Made by a program: the position numbers and the translations under genes. Below the pieces are notes generated by a model. It did no database searches. It was not told the origin of the DNA and worked only from the letters and a program-made list of their open reading frames with translations. Of a stretch of DNA of 6,761 bases, positions 5,877 to 6,761 are shown in pieces. Origin of the DNA: an uncultured Gammaproteobacteria bacterium (GTDB taxonomy: Bacteria; Pseudomonadota; Gammaproteobacteria; SZUA-140); NCBI GenBank assembly GCA_945788675.1, contig CALZMY010000230.1, forward strand, positions 1 to 6,761, written 5' to 3'. Within the stretch, counting starts at the first letter, position 1. Each line of letters begins with the position of its first letter.

Positions 5877-6725
5877 TTGTCTTCACTGTTTGATTTTGAT
5901 GCCGGACCCGCCAGCTACGCGGTGATGGGTAATCCCATTTCTCATAGCAAGTCGCCGCTGATCCACGCCGCGTTTGCCGCGCAGACCGGGCAGCGCCTGG
6001 AGTACAGTGCGATACAGGTCGATGCCGGTGGTTTTGAACAGGCAGTGGGTAACTTCCGCGCGAGTGGCGGCAAGGGGCTCAACATCACGGTGCCGTTCAA
6101 GCAGGAAGCGTGGGCGCTGGTGGATGAGCGTAGCGAGCGTGCCGTTCAGGCGGGGGCGGTGAATACCATTAGCTTTTCTGATGACGGACGCTCTGTCGGA
6201 GATAATACTGACGGCGTCGGGCTGGTGCGCGACCTGATGGAAAACCACGGTGTTGAATTATGTGGCGCGCGTATTTTGTTGTTGGGCGCGGGTGGTGCAG
6301 TGCGTGGTGTGCTGGGGCCGATGATTGCACTGCAACCCTCCGAAATTGTCATTGCCAATCGCACCGAAGAGAAGGCCGTCGAACTGGCGGCTGAATTTAA
6401 GCGTAGTGATTTATTGCGCGGGTGTGGTTTTCAGTCAATTGGCGAGCAGTCCTTTGATCTAATTATCAATGGCACCGCCGCCAGCCTACAGGGAGATCTA
6501 CCGCCCATTCCAGCGAGTGCTGTTAGCGACAAAACCTGTTGTTACGACATGATGTATGGCAAGGAGCCGACTGTTTTTATGCGCTGGGCCAGCGAGCAGG
6601 GGGCCGCAAAGGTGATCGATGGCCTGGGCATGCTGGTGGAGCAGGCGGCCGAGTCATTCTTTATCTGGCGCGGGGTACGGCCTGAAACGGGTGAGGTGAT
6701 CGCGTCGGTGAAGGCAGCGCTTTAG
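5877..6725 (+). CDS. aroE: Shikimate dehydrogenase (NADP+)
   Basis: This 282-residue enzyme reduces 3-dehydroshikimate to shikimate with NADPH in aromatic amino acid and chorismate synthesis. The N-terminal substrate domain shows GNPISHSKSP (18-27), NITVPFK with catalytic K75 (69-75), AVNT (94-97) and DNTDG with catalytic D112 (109-113). The cofactor domain has the glycine-rich loop GAGGAVRG (137-144) followed by NRT (161-163), the NADP-type motif. C-terminal YDMMYG (223-228) and Q256 complete the site. Length is normal. A TTG start is chosen because the next Met (residue 17) is inside the conserved YAVMGNP strand, and a strong ribosome binding site precedes TTG. It is packed against pit, an unrelated function, so the operon is probably convenience rather than pathway. 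Confidence 0.97.
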   Translation: MSSLFDFDAGPASYAVMGNPISHSKSPLIHAAFAAQTGQRLEYSAIQVDAGGFEQAVGNFRASGGKGLNITVPFKQEAWALVDERSERAVQAGAVNTISFSDDGRSVGDNTDGVGLVRDLMENHGVELCGARILLLGAGGAVRGVLGPMIALQPSEIVIANRTEEKAVELAAEFKRSDLLRGCGFQSIGEQSFDLIINGTAASLQGDLPPIPASAVSDKTCCYDMMYGKEPTVFMRWASEQGAAKVIDGLGMLVEQAAESFFIWRGVRPETGEVIASVKAAL

Positions 6726-6740
6726 CGCCCTGTAAAGGGC
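6717..6740 (+). terminator. Small overlapping hairpins after aroE, possible weak terminator
   Basis: GCGCT-TT-AGCGC (6717-6728) spans the aroE stop codon, and GCCCT-GTAA-AGGGC (6727-6740) follows with a 5-bp stem and a GNRA-type tetraloop. They share two bases, so only one can fold fully. The next bases (TTCGAT) are not a U-run, so intrinsic termination is doubtful. The window ends 21 bases later. Confidence 0.25.
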
Positions 6741-6761
6741 TTCGATCCCATGATAGCTTTA

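Overview
The window (about 6.8 kb) looks like chromosomal DNA of a gammaproteobacterium. The evidence is protein-level resemblance: the phosphofructokinase is of the Xanthomonas/Methylococcus-like pyrophosphate-dependent type, HemB has the Asp-rich (Pseudomonas-like) metal site, and a PhoU-like accessory gene sits directly before pit. PPi-dependent phosphofructokinases of this kind are common in methanotrophic and sulfur-oxidising gammaproteobacteria, so an autotroph or methylotroph is plausible, but that lifestyle is inference. I see no tRNA, rRNA, CRISPR array, insertion sequence or phage gene.

Layout. On the minus strand, entering from the left edge and truncated there, is pfp (PPi-dependent 6-phosphofructokinase). 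A 250-bp divergent intergenic region (1136-1385) follows, carrying four successive inverted repeats, one of which includes the adk ribosome binding site. Five genes then run on the plus strand: adk (1386-2774), hemB (2811-3830), a PhoU-like/DUF47 Pit accessory gene (3916-4590), pit (4611-5864, GTG start) and aroE (5877-6725, TTG start). The last three are tightly packed (20-bp and 12-bp gaps) and look co-transcribed. adk and hemB are 36 bp apart and may also be co-transcribed. The 85 bp between hemB and the accessory gene hold no clear terminator or promoter. Two small overlapping hairpins end the window.

How the genes fit together. Most are housekeeping genes: adenylate balance (adk), tetrapyrrole synthesis (hemB), phosphate uptake (accessory gene + pit), and the shikimate pathway (aroE). 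pfp, adk and pit share a phosphate/pyrophosphate/adenylate theme: PPi-PFK exchanges PPi and Pi, Adk recycles the AMP left by PPi-releasing reactions, and Pit brings in Pi. This grouping is suggestive, not proof of a functional unit.

The outstanding oddity is adk. A complete, apparently active zinc-LID adenylate kinase (about residues 1-216) continues in frame through an acid-rich linker into a tail of about 200 residues. The tail is 45% lysine, the rest mostly Ala, Val and Thr, in KK-x-x-x repeats resembling bacterial histone H1-like/AlgP-type tails. It makes the protein about twice normal length and is the best candidate here for something undescribed.
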